Assembly: GCA_003254885.1 (NCBI GenBank)
Contig: QANT01007905.1
Coordinates: 1-64,000 of the forward strand
Direction: 5' to 3'
Source: Purshia tridentata
Taxonomy: Eukaryota; Streptophyta; Magnoliopsida; Rosales; Rosaceae
Length of the DNA: 64,000 bases
This document shows positions 1-11,869 of the stretch, piece by piece. Position numbers and translations under genes: made by a program. Each line of letters begins with the position of its first letter. Position 1 is the first letter of the stretch. The notes under the pieces were generated by a model that worked only from the letters and a program-made list of their open reading frames with translations, had not been told where the DNA came from and ran no database searches.

Positions 1-3000
1 ACCAAGAAAATATTTGAGAGGCCCCAAATCTTTAAAAGCAAATTTGACCCGAAAAGCTTGTTTGAGGGAATTAATCTCCTTAACATTATCACCTGTCAAT
101 ATGAGATCATCAACATAGATAAGAACCATAAGTTTACTTGCTGAACCAATTCGAACGAAGAGGGAGGAATCAGCATTGCTTCGAGTAAAACCAACATCCT
201 CAAGAACGGAACTAAGTTTGGCATACCACGCACGTGGAGACTACTTTAAACCATAGATGGATTTATGAAGCTTGCAAACCATAGTAGGATCATTAGATTG
301 GGGATGACATGGAGGTAACTTCATGTAAACTTCTTCTTCAAGATTGCCATGCAAAAATGCATTTTTAAAGTCCATTTGATATAGAGGCCATGCATGATTA
401 ACGGCAACAGATAGCAGCATCCTTACTGTGGTCATTTTGGCAACGGGAGCAAAGGTTTCTTTATAATCCACTCCATAGGTTTGAGTAAAGCCATGAGCTA
501 CTAAACGAGCCTTGTGTCTCTCAATGGTCCCATCTGAATGGAACTTGGTCTTATACACCCAACGATTGCCCACTGCCTTCTTTCCCTTAGGCAGCTTAAC
601 AATACTCCAAGTCTGATTGTCATTAAGAGCGTGGAGTTCTTCAACCATGGCTTGCTGCCACATTTCATGAAGGTTTGCCTCTTGAAAACTTTGTGGTTCA
701 TGAGTACTATCGAGAGTACTAAGAAACACAGCATGAGAATGTGAGAATTTGTTATAAGTGATGAACTTGGTTAAGGGGTACCTGGCAGTGTAAGTAACAT
801 AATCAAGGAGCTTTGGTGGAGGATGACGTTCACGAGCAGGATTTCTGCGCAGTGGAGTTGAAGGCATAGGCAGTGACTCTTGAGCTGAATGAGAAGGTGG
901 TGAAGACTCAGGTTGAGCTTCTGAATCAACAATCACATCTTGTGACACTCGAGTGGTTGCAGGCTGATTGCATTCAGCACAGGAGGCAGGGCTAGGCAGA
1001 GGAAACATATCATGGAAAAACTCCCCCTGACTAGCATTATCGAATTGTCTTGTGAAATAGGATGTTGTTTCATCAAACCTCACATCTTTTGAAACTATGA
1101 TTTTTCTAGTAACTGGATTATAACATCGATACCCTGTTTGAGTGGATGAATAACCCAAAAACACACATTTAGCAGCCCGAGGATCGAGTTTATCACGGTG
1201 AGAAGACTGAACATGAACAAAACAGGTGCAGCCGAAGACTCTCAAGTGTGATAAATCCATTGTTCTACCCTTCAATACTTCAAAAGGTGATTTGAAGCCC
1301 AACACTCTACTAGGCAATCTGTTAATGAGATATGTGGCAGTGAGCACACCTTGAGACCAAAATTTCTTGGGAACATTCATGTGAAACATGAGGGCTCTTG
1401 TTTTCTCAAGTAGGTCTCTGTTTTTTCTCTCGGCAATCCCATTTTTTTGGGGTGTACCAACACAACTTGTTTGGTGAAGAATGCCATGTGTGCTCAAGTA
1501 TTGTGACATATTATTGGACATATATTCAGTGCCATTATCAGATCGTAAAATATTAATATGAGATGAGAATTGAGTAGTAACAAGTTTATGAAAATCTTGA
1601 AATACATTTATAACTTCACTTTTAAATTTCAAAAGATACAACCAAGTGATCCTAGTAAAATCATCCACAAAGGTTACAAAATACCTATATCCATCAAAGG
1701 ACTCAAGAACTAGACCCCAAATATCGGAATGAACGATTTCAAAAGGATTACTAGCTCTAGACATGGAAGAAGTAAAAGGTAACCTGGCAGATTTTGATAA
1801 ATGACAAACATCACAATGACTTGTGGTTTTGCACAGGTTTGGAAACAAAAAAGACAACACTTTTTCGGATGGATGAGCAAGGCGTTGATGCCAAAGTTGT
1901 TGGTCTTGTGCTAGACTTGAGCTAACTTGAAAAACCTTGGAAGTCTTTGGATCCTTGGATAGATAATAGAGCCCATTCAAGAAAAAACCTTCACCAATCG
2001 TCTTCTTGGTGATGAGATCCTGAAAAATAACATTGTGAAGGGAGAAAATGGCAAGACACTTTAAAGAGTTTGTGATTTTTCCAACAGATAAGAGTTGAAA
2101 AGGGAATGAGGGAACGTAAAGCACTACTGACTCGATATGGTTCGAGAGCAAATTTATTTTTCCTTTCCCCAAAACTGAAACACCCTTACCATTTGCTACA
2201 GATACTTGAGAGGGAGTGGACATTTTTTCAAAATCATGTAAATTTGAAAGTTGGTTTGTCATGTGATCCGTGGCACCTGAATCTATAATCCAATAATCAT
2301 GTACAAGACTAGCATTAAGAGCAGTTGAAAAAGATTTCAAGATACCTGAACTATTTCCATGTGGAACACACTCAGTTTCTGCAAGAAAACCAGCAAATTT
2401 GCCAAGAAGTGCAGTATGATTTTCACTTCCAGGCATGGTCGTTTCCTCATACTCATCATGTATCTGTTTCTTATGAAGATAGGCTGCAAATTCGTTGATC
2501 AATGCTTTTTGAGGACCCTTGCTTTCCTTCGAGAATTTTGGCTTCTGTTCTGGATGAAGAATCCAACATCTATCTCTAATATGCCCAATACCATCACAGT
2601 AGTTGCATTTTAAATCAGGTCGCTTGCCCTTGTAGATTTTCTCTTCAACACGCTTGTGATTCGAGACATAGGCTCTAGTCTCAGGCATATTAGTCTTGAT
2701 CTCCATATTCATCACCTTTTTTCGTACTTCTTCTCTTTGAATGGTAGCACAAACATTTGTGAAGGAGGGAAGCTCATAATTCATAAGGATGTGGCTTCTC
2801 AAGTCTTCAAATTCTGAACTTAGACTTGCCAAAAGTTGAAAGATTTTGTCCTCCTCGGCTCTCTTTAACAATACAATGGCATCTATGGTATGAGGTCGAT
2901 AAACATCTAACTCATTCCACATGCTTGTCAAGCTACCAAGATGTTGTACGAAGGGCTTGCCCTCTTGTTGTAAGCTAGAAATATCTCTCTTAAGTTGAAA

Positions 3001-3670
3001 AACTCGAGCAGAGTTGTTCTGATTTCCATACATCTCTTTGACATTCTTCCAGAGATGCATAGAAGATTCTGAATAGCTGAAAATTTCAGCAATCTTGCTG
3101 TCCATGGAATTAAGCAGCCAAGACATGACCAACTGGTCCTTGCACAACCAGGACTCATATGTAGGAGAGGAAACTGCAGGCATCTGTATGACTCCATTGA
3201 CATAACCGAGCTTGGATCTTCCTCCAAGCGCAAGTGTGACAGCTCTAGCCCAAGAAAGGTAGTTGAACTCGTTCAACAAAACAGAGCTGAGACGTTGATT
3301 GGGATTAACTTCGACATCAGAAGAAATTGGAGCAGTGAGCGACCTCTCAGCTTCAGAAGAATTCCCTTCTGCCATCATAGCTTAAAGGAAGTATGAACCA
3401 CAAAAAAAAATTAGAGTCAGGACCTCAGAGTTCCCGCTTTGATACCATATGGAAATTACTTGTATATTTCATATATATAAAACTGATTACAGGGACCTAA
3501 GCATATATAGGAGCAAGGGAGAAGAAACAAGCTTCAGTCAAAGCTTCAGTCACGCCTTGAGTGACGCCCATGCTATTGATAAAAAACAAGAAAAAGTAGC
3601 TTTTCCTTAATTTAGGGAGGACTTTAACCATAGGATAAAAAACCTCAACCCCATGTGAATGTGACTTCCA
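1..3670 (-). mobile_element. Ty1/copia LTR retrotransposon, 5' part, cut by window edge
   Basis: A Ty1/copia element on the minus strand. Its parts run in copia order from right to left. They are the 5' LTR (3450-3670), a primer-binding site resembling the 3' end of initiator tRNA-Met (about 3435-3449), gag with a CCHC zinc knuckle (about 2563-2607), a protease with the DSGA motif (about 2261-2297), an integrase with its HH-CC zinc region and catalytic core (about 1900-1350), and reverse transcriptase from about 620 down to the YVDDL box near 100-126. RNase H and the 3' LTR lie outside the window. The visible part is close to whole, with about one break. Age cannot be judged because only one LTR is present. 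It appears to sit, in antisense orientation, within an intron of the TVP38-like gene whose exons resume at 3934. Confidence 0.95.
3450..3670 (-). repeat. 5' LTR of the copia element (221 bp)
   Basis: The repeat starts TGGAA and ends TTCCA on the plus strand, a 5-bp inverted terminal repeat with the usual TG...CA ends. It directly abuts the primer-binding site, with a 2-base gap. A TATATA stretch near 3500 would serve as the promoter on the minus strand. The five bases after it, ATATG at 3671-3675, are the candidate target-site duplication; the partner copy is outside the window. The ends are inferred from these motifs because the second LTR is not available for comparison. Confidence 0.75.
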
Positions 3671-3933
3671 ATATGTATGTTTTACACACATTAAAATTCT
3701 GTTGCTAAGTTAGCTTCAAAAACTTGTAATTATTGATCAAGCTCTGCAGTCTGTCCAAGTTTTACATGTAATTATCTTCAAATCTAATTTATGACTGTTG
3801 GTTGTCTAGTGTCAACTTTTTTTTTTTGGTGTGATGTTAACTTATGACTTATCTTAATTTTCTCTTTTTCTTATTGACCCTTGTTGTTGAATGATAAGGA
3901 CTCCCTTTTTTGCGACTTGGTTTTCATTTTCAG

Positions 3934-6267
3934 ATTGGTGGAGGTTATCTTTTTGGTTTGCCCGTGGGATTCATTGCTGATTCTATTGGTGCAACATTAG
4001 GTGCCACAGCTGCATTCTTTCTTGGAAGAACAGTGAGTCTATTAAGCCTAGATTTTATGGGTTCTTGTGTGTGTGACGTGGACATGCATGCTTTATTCCT
4101 TATAAGACAAAGAGCATATTTGACCAATGATTTAAATTCATAGTCATTATTAACAGGTTTTGTACACTTACACTTATCTTATTTGTTCTCTTTGTGTAGA
4201 TTGGAAGATCTTATGTTATTTCCAAACTGAAGGATTATCCAAAGTTTCAAGCTGTTGCCATCGCAATTCAGAGATCTGGTTTTAAGGCATAAGTTGTTCT
4301 GAATTCTTGGATATGGTATATGTCGTGATGTGATACCCTGTGTGGTTGGAGAAAAATACATGTGACCATAGTGACACCATTGGACACAGTCTTAGACATA
4401 CTGTGACTGTTTCTGATGAGTAAGATAATATTCTAGAAGTTGAATGGGGCACATCTGTAGGACAGAAGAAATATCCAAAGGGAGAAGTACTAAAGGGAAA
4501 ACTAAAATTGCAAAGATACAATGAATTGAGTAGATGATAAAAGTATAAGCATAAGTGAGAGTTCTTGTGGCCTGATAGTCTCAAGTGAGAAGAGCACTAT
4601 CACTTCTTGGCTATCTTTTAAATATCAAATACCACCTTTAGTTTGTGTTATTTTTATAGGTCAAGTAGAAATCTACTAGAATCTTGAACTTTGTGTGTTT
4701 GTTCAACTTTCAACTACGACCAAGACAGAAATTTTAAATTGAGAATTGTTAAAAGTTTTAAAGGCTTTTAGTGGAAGCATATGTTACAAGATATATACAA
4801 ACATATAAAAAAATTAATCTGACCTTAGATTCTTGCTTCTGTGGATCCCTATTATTTTCCATGGAATTCCTGATATTTTTTTTCTTATGGGGTTTGTCTA
4901 ACAGATAGTCCTGCTGCTTCGGCTTGCTCCTTTGCTTCCATTTAACATGTTGAATTACCTCCTCTCTGTGACTCCTGTTCACGTAGGGGACTATATACTG
5001 GCTTCTTGGCTGGGAACAATGGTATTAACTCATTTAATTACTCATGATTTGTTTAGTTTTAAAGATCATTTCAATGCAGAGCTCATAATTTGCTATCTAA
5101 ACTATAAAATCTGAATTATAAAAGTTCAGTACCTAACATTTAGTTTTAGAAACACAGTTATGTTACAGATTTACTTGTATTACTAGTCCTGTCTTTGCTG
5201 TCACTCTTACATTGTTATGTGGAGAATCCTTAATAATTCTCAATTATAACAGTTTTTAAGTCGATGGGCAAAGTTTGGTTATCAATAGTGCTTTTACCAA
5301 AGCCTTCTAACACTTCTCCTCTCAATATGAGTAATGATGTTTCCAGTTGAACTATCCATTCAAGCAGGAACCTTGTGTGAATCTTTGGTGTCACTTACCC
5401 TTAAGAAAGTAAAAATTGTGTGGTAGAATATACACCAAACCTAGTAATATGTATTCATATGTAAATTAGTTCAACATAAAAGGTCACCATTATGCATCTC
5501 TTTTATTATTCTAGTTGAAATATATTTGCTGCTGTCAAGCAAGTCGTGGATGGGTGACTATATCTTCTTGTATTTTTTCAATGACCTGCTTTCAGTCTAG
5601 TGATGTTATCCACTGTTCTTTTAATCACAGCCCATCACATTTGCGCTGGTATATGTTGGTACAACTGTTAAGGATCTTTCAGATGTTACACATGGATGGA
5701 ATGAGGTTTCAACAACGCGTTGGGTAAGTTCTATATGACCTTTACTTCATTGCATTATGTGAAGGTTCAATTTTTTATTTTATTAGGACGATAGAGTTGT
5801 TACCCTTAGCTTGAAAATATGGTCAGGAGTGCAACATAGCTGAAGCTTCTGATGCATCTAGTACTCATCTACATGACAACCGTATCCTTTTATTTGTAAA
5901 TTAATATTTAGTATTTGCTTTTGGTTGCAGGTGTTTATTGGGCTCGGTTTTGGAATATCTGGTGAGTCGTTTCTTAAGTATACTCTTATTACCTGTTTAT
6001 TTTGTAATTTTGCATTTGAACTACTTATCCCAAATATACTATGAATTTGTGGTTAAAATCGTTTCTTATAGTTGACATGGTCTTGTTTCTTGCACAGTGA
6101 TTGTAATGATTTGCATTACTAAAGTTGCGAAGGCTTCTTTAGAAAAATCACTTGCTGAAAATGCTGAAATAGAAGAAGTATTGTCCCCTAGAATGCTACC
6201 CATTGTAGCAGATCCGCCCTTGGATCTTCAGAAGCCTCTCATAATCCGGATAGACTCAGACCCATAA
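3934..6267 (+). CDS. TVP38/TMEM64 family (SNARE-associated/DedA-like) membrane protein, 3' exons
   Basis: This is the C-terminal part of a polytopic membrane protein of the TVP38/TMEM64 (VTT/DedA) family, proteins of the Golgi and endomembranes related to the lipid scramblases TMEM41B and VMP1. Exons are 3934-4032, 4200-4285, 4905-5021, 5631-5723, 5931-5961 and 6098-6267. They encode the family core: GGGYLFGLPVGF, then GATLGATAAFFLGR, RSGFK-IVLLLRLAPLLPFN and a last hydrophobic segment, followed by a soluble tail ending in IRIDSDP. Earlier exons with the start codon are absent and probably lie beyond the copia insertion to the left of the window. The intron after 4285 begins with GC, not GT; reading on into it meets a stop at once, so the GC-AG junction is the only one that keeps the conserved protein. 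Confidence 0.9.
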
Positions 6268-7057
6268 AAAAAGGACCGCGACAAATAATAGCAAATTCAA
6301 TGTAAATTCTCTTTTAACCAACAAATAAAAAGTAACTTTTTTCTCATTACTTATCATCTGGTATAGTCTATAGATGTGAGTTCTTTTCTGTTAAAGGCGC
6401 AAAAGAGAATTTCTCCCATAGCATTCATGTGGGAATTTGAACACCTTACATTTTTCTTAAAATTAATTGAATGTAAATGATCTTATTCAAATTCGATTAC
6501 GTGCTTTCCAATTCAGCATATCTTACATAATCTTGAAATTCTCCAAAGTGGGCTGGATACCTTACCAGTCGCTACACATATAGCAAGCACAGGATTCTCA
6601 CCCAGGTCATTGTTAGCACTTACTCACCTCGATAATCTTTTTGTGGGAAATCAATTTCATATTTAACAAGATCTTATGAAATTGAAATAGGGCAACTGTT
6701 AAGTGTTATTTCAAAGCAATAATCTCATCCCATTTTCAGTTGGTGCCAAATTCATTTGCTTCAATTCCCACCAGAAGATGAGAAAGGGGGAAAAAAAAGC
6801 AAAATAGATAGCTCAAGACCATTTGGGATAGTAATGGTTTAAGGAAATACATGTAGTTTCAAAAACGTGTTGGGACGCTCAAAGAGTCAAAACTTTAAAG
6901 AACCAACCAGCATAAAAAATTCCCCTAGCGAGCTCACAACACTGAGTTTGTTCAAGTACTATATGTTGGAAACCATGAACATAAGTAAATATTTAACAAA
7001 CAAGAAACATGATATTTATGTAGATGAGCCATTAGTCCACCAAGCATCTATCACGAC
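6268..7057. other. Intergenic between convergent TVP38-like and bHLH genes
   Basis: The 3' ends of two convergent genes meet here. It is AT-rich and must hold both 3' UTRs and polyadenylation sites. I see no further coding or repeat structure. Confidence 0.6.
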
Positions 7058-9404
7058 TCAAACTAATTCTTTAGTGAAACCCATTGGCAGCATCAAAAGA
7101 CCCATCTTCTCCAACAGTTGCATAGCTGCCCCTGGATTTGTCTCCAGCAGTTTTCCCATCATCTCTTCAAGAGGTTCATTCAGCATCTGCTGGTGGTAAA
7201 AGTAGTGACCATATCCCTGCATAATATGAAAATAAGATGGCACTTTCGTCACATTTAGGCAAGTGAAACATTAACAATGTGATTTGTTTGCCTAACTTAT
7301 AGTTCAGAAGAGATGAATTATACCTCACGGAAAATGATAGGTTCAGTAATTGATTCACCTCCCAATCGGCTTTTAGATAAATCCTGCAAAATGAGTTATT
7401 TTCTATTTTAACTTCATGGACTTGAACATCCCTATTTCTAAAATGAAAAAAAAGAAGTCATGTAAAAGAACTGCTACTTCAGGACAATCAGAATGCAACA
7501 TTTCAATTTTTAGTTAGCGGAAGGTGCTCATTCTTGTGTTGGTTTATGCATGCATCTTTACCAGTGCACAGTGCTCACAAAAAATCATGCAAACCATATT
7601 GTCGCACAAAATAAATAAAAAGACGTACCTTTATCTGAAGCTGCAAAAGCTTGATATAGTCAATGACATCATCCAGTACAGATGCTTGACCACCCTACAA
7701 TCCAAAAGTAACTAGTCATATAGATGAACTTCTGACCACACTCCCTGCAGAAAATAATTTGCCTTCATATTATACTGTAAAATGACATTAAAATCCGAGG
7801 CAGCATATTTCATATATATGACAAGTTTGAATCTTATATTCCCATTTCTGGAAGAAGACATGATTAGATTTGTAACCCTACTCTATATGGCCTACACTTG
7901 GTCTTTTCAATAAGCTTAATATGTCAATGAATGTATTACATATCAAACTCTAATGATGCTTATATGCAGGCTCAGCTACCAAATTAATAGTTTATTTATT
8001 AATTCGCCTATTCTCTCTGTCATTTGATGAAAAACTATTTGCGTTGAAATCATCAAAGTAAGAAAATTAAAAAAGAAAGCAATATTCATTGACAAGTCAT
8101 TAAGAAAACCCTCTTCAGGGGAGCTAGTGCATGAGCAACTGCATGCATGCACTCGCATACACAAATGGATTACCTCTACGGATTGTGGAAGTAGTTCTTG
8201 CAAGGCATTCAGACTTCCAGAAATTCGTATCTTGCGCTCCTGTTTTAATAACAAACTAGTTTTACATCTCCAAGAAAATGTCTAACAAACTTCAAGTACA
8301 AATTTACAAACATTATAACAAAAGATGAACAGAACAAGTAATGATCATGTCTGCTAACATGAATCTAGACCAGTTCAGTTTTTCTAGCCAAAGAATTTGG
8401 CTTACACGATCAGTAACAAGAGCTCTCTGTTTCAAAACATTCTGACGTGGTCGGGAAACAAAACCTGGGGCTGCAATTCTTACTCTTGGTTCAACTTGAG
8501 AAACAGTAAGATAACCGTCCCCATTTGAATCATCTGTCCTGGAAGTATGATACTGTGGCAGGTATATTGCACAGGATTATCATGATAAGTCCAAAAAGTG
8601 AAAGACATCAATGTTGAAATGATTGCTTGAGGTAATCTCAGCTGAATGTTGTGAAAACTTAAAAAGTAACTTAACCTGGGAATTGATCTGATTTTGCATA
8701 TTCACAAGTTCTTCATAACATGGCTTCAGATCTCTCGCCTTCTCAGGAAATTAAACAATAGAGAACATAACAGGAGGGATTTTGTGAGCATTGAGACCAA
8801 TTTATGTTGCAAAATACTAATTCTAGAGACAGTCAGACAGAGAAGTTCTAACCATAAATATTCATCAAAGGAAGAACTTGAACCAAAGATATACTGTTCA
8901 GCTTCCAATTTATTATCTTAAACATGACCATTAGGCAATCATACCGCTACATTACATGAAATCGATTTCATAACGTTACCTTCCAAGCGTCCATGTCCAT
9001 AGAATAATCAGTTGATTTGGAACCACAAGCATTTCCGAGACTGTTGTATAACACATCTCTTTGGCATTCAGAGACCCCACCAACAGCATGTATGCCACTA
9101 AATGAAGGAATCGGCATATCTTCACAAGGAGCCTTTGGGAGAAATGTAGAATTTTCCGCTAGAAACTCAACGTAATGGTGAGATGGCTTTGGGGTTTGAA
9201 ACCACCAAGGTAAAGGGAGGGCATCAGCTTGGTTTGCATTACTTCCAGCTGCCATGATTACTTGTTGGTTTGGATCATCTCCAGGTGTGTGGGAGACATC
9301 ATTGACAGCATTCCCACCGAAATTAAATGCCATTAATTGCATATCCATGGGGTCGCTACTCCGTCCTTCCATATGAACCAAAGGAGAAATATCTTCAGCC
9401 TTAA
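7058..9404 (-). CDS. Atypical bHLH transcription factor (UNE12/LRL-like helix-loop-helix), 317 aa
   Basis: Coding exons, in gene order: 9372-8980, 8738-8676, 8552-8406, 8239-8174, 7694-7629, 7383-7324 and 7216-7058. All junctions are phase 0 and the model gives 317 aa. The start at 9372 (MEGRSSDPMD) is the first Met after a splice acceptor at 9404; a noncoding 5' exon probably ends near 9908 with donor GTAATA. The helix-loop-helix (about residues 202-245) reads NALQELLPQSVEGGQASVLDD and then VIDYIKLLQLQIKDLSKSRLGGE, like the UNE12/LRL subfamily. The basic region is odd: VTDRERKIRISGSL lacks the His and Glu that contact the E-box, though some Arg remain. It is probably nuclear. I infer either altered DNA binding or a role through dimerisation. 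Confidence 0.88.
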
Positions 9405-9904
9405 CTAAATACAAACAAACAGACTTCATAACTACAATGTTATAAATATAAAAAGATCATGATCGAGATTGGCAGTCAAATCCAAGAGAAATATAAAGAT
9501 CTAAATGGCTGAATGCTAGTATGCTACACCTATACATGACAGACAAAACTGTGGTTTGCTACTAACATTAGAATAATGACATAAAATCCAAAGGAACCCA
9601 AGTAAGTAACAAGCGTATACATAATATATGGGTTGAGGCGGGTGCTCCCAATTTCCTGGGTTTAAAATCCATTTTATATTTTCATGCTAACCCACCAACA
9701 TTATCATCCCAAAAGAATAAATGAGCCTATCAACATTCAAAACAAGCATAGTTAAGGTATACTTTTAAGAGAGACCTAATTGAGCTAAAAATAACAACTT
9801 TCACCAAAATTATGCAAAATAAGCAAAATGTTGCAGAATCAACTTGGAGAAGAAGAATGTGTAGTTCTAAAATAGGTAGTGAAATGGGTTTCTTAGTTTT
9901 ATAT

Positions 9905-10060
9905 TACCTTTTTGTGACAAGAGTAAGCGAGAGAGAGGCATGAGGGTGAAGAGGGTAAACTTGTAGTTAGGGTTTCACCGGAGAGAAGGAGAGAAGGCGG
10001 TGAGATTATCGCGCGCTTTTGCCAGCTTTCTGTTGCAGTGGTACGTACAGTCTGAATGAG
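9905..10060 (-). other. Likely noncoding 5' exon of the atypical bHLH gene
   Basis: On the minus strand a donor (AAAAAGGTAATA) lies at about 9908, matched by the acceptor TTTAG at 9405. The exon would be purine/pyrimidine-rich 5' leader with no ATG in frame with the protein. The right boundary is a guess. Confidence 0.45.
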
Positions 10061-10192
10061 TGCATTTTCAGGGGAGTGGAGGTCAGCATGTAAAATCCCT
10101 ATTCTGCCCCTGAACGCGTTGGGTAATAACAAATGACCAAATGACCATTGACCAACGACCATCTTGGTTGCAAATTGCAATATATATATATT

Positions 10193-10596
10193 GAACAATA
10201 TTTGGGTCACACCTTGGGAGTATCTCAAGATTACCTCATTTCTCCAAATTGCAATTTTAATAATGCCAATGCATGATCAGAACCGTTCACATTTTAGATT
10301 ATCTATTATAGATCAACTATACAAAAAATCAACTCAATCGGAAATCGTTTGGTTATATAATTGTTGTTAATTAAATAGAAAAAATAAATGGTTTCTGATT
10401 AAAGAGTGATTTTTTAACCAAATCGTTGATTTTTTCTATTTAATTGACCACAATTATATAACCAAATGATTTCCGATTGAGTTGATTTTTGTATAAATAA
10501 TCTATAATAGATAATCTAAAATGTGAACGGTTCCGATCATGCTCCAACATTGCTAAAATTATAATTTTAGGGGGTGGGGTGACTCAAATATTGTTC
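10193..10596. repeat. Long inverted repeat (foldback/MITE-like), 404 bp
   Basis: Two arms of about 190 bp are reverse complements with modest divergence. The outer ends are GAACAATATTTGGGTCAC (10193-10210) and GTGACTCAAATATTGTTC (10579-10596). Inner matches include GAACCGTTCACATTTTAGAT against its complement near 10510-10532, and CAACTCAATCGGAAATC against 10468-10486. The loop is near 10395-10415. The left arm carries about 30 extra bases near 10211-10245. Transcription would give a strong hairpin. There is no coding capacity. The target duplication is unclear because both flanks are low-complexity T/AT. It lies between the 5' ends of the bHLH and R3H genes. Confidence 0.85.
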
Positions 10597-11869
10597 TTTT
10601 TTTTGGGTATAAGAATAGAATGTTTGGGTTACACAATAAAGGGTTATAGGCATCAAACTCACATTTATAATTTCTTTAAGAGAAAATTCACATTTGTAAA
10701 ATTTAAAGTTAAAATCTCCTTCAATAAAGTAGAGAAAAATACAACTATAATAACTTGAATGCTACTTATTTTTCACTAGGATGTGTGGTTTACAAATTGC
10801 TTTCATTTTTGCCATAACCATTTAACTCCATAGATGTGGTATTTTTTACTTTCTAAGAAAAACGTGCTACTATGCTCACTGTATTTATTTAACAAATCTT
10901 GTTCATCAATTAATTTGATGGTTTTATTTATTAAATTCTGAATTTCGCTTAGATAAGATATAAACTTGTATATTATTTGATGGTTAAATTTGTGACTTAA
11001 CGGTTATTATTTGAAAACAAAATTTATTAAGTTAACCGAAAATACCTACAAGGCCGCAGAAAAACGCCAGCCCAATCGGCACCAAAAGGCACCAAAGAGC
11101 CCAACATGCTAAAGCAGCCAGACCATAAGAAAAGGGCCACAAACTCAACAAAGAAAACAATCAGGCCCAAAGGCCCGAAACCAACCAAAGTTAACTAAGG
11201 CCAAGTTATTCTAACCGCGAGTTGACTATCTTAATGCATTTTGAATTAAATTTTTTTATTTTATTATTATAAAATTATAAAATAATTTTATATGCTATTG
11301 AAATGTACAAAAAGTTAATTAGTTGACCGTCAAAATAATATAAATATTTCAATAAACTAATATTTAATGGCCAAAAGTGATTAACGCATAAATAAAAAAT
11401 AATGCGAATAACTTAAATCATTAAATAATCAAGCAGAAAAACAATGAGAACTACAAGACAACTGAAGAAAATAGAACATATAAGAGTATTATTCGAGCAC
11501 ATATTTATATTAGTAAAGTATATCCACGTATATCGATTACTTGTTGGTATATATTTCAACCACGTGTCACATGGTTTTAAGTTGCACAGTTTCACAAGCC
11601 AAGTAAATTGCCTTCCGTTTGGCATGGAACATAACTAGTACATAAGAGTATATTCCACTTTCCTCTCCTAGTCTCCTCTTTTTCCCTATTTCTAAGGCCT
11701 TTGTTTGCTTCCTCTCAATTCTCATTGCCTTTGACATTTCACAACAACTTTCGGCCTTGCTTTCCTATCTGCTCATCAAATCCATTACCGCAGAAACACC
11801 CACAAGCCCAGACCAAGAAGAAGATTCAAGCCGCAGGCTTTGATCCCCTCTGCACCGATCCAATCAATC
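10597..11869. other. Intergenic, upstream of the R3H gene
   Basis: AT-rich sequence without a supportable gene. One patch, about 11032-11197, stands out by its higher GC content, its C/A-rich plus strand (AGGCCCAAAGGCCCGAAACC) and its GTTAAC/GTTAACT borders. This composition is common in plant LTR and other dispersed repeats, but I cannot assign a family. The last 230 bp, rich in CT, look like the R3H promoter and 5' UTR. Confidence 0.45.

Noticed and set aside
2106-2613. Short plus-strand open frames inside the copia element
   Set aside because: Shadows of gag-pol on the other strand.
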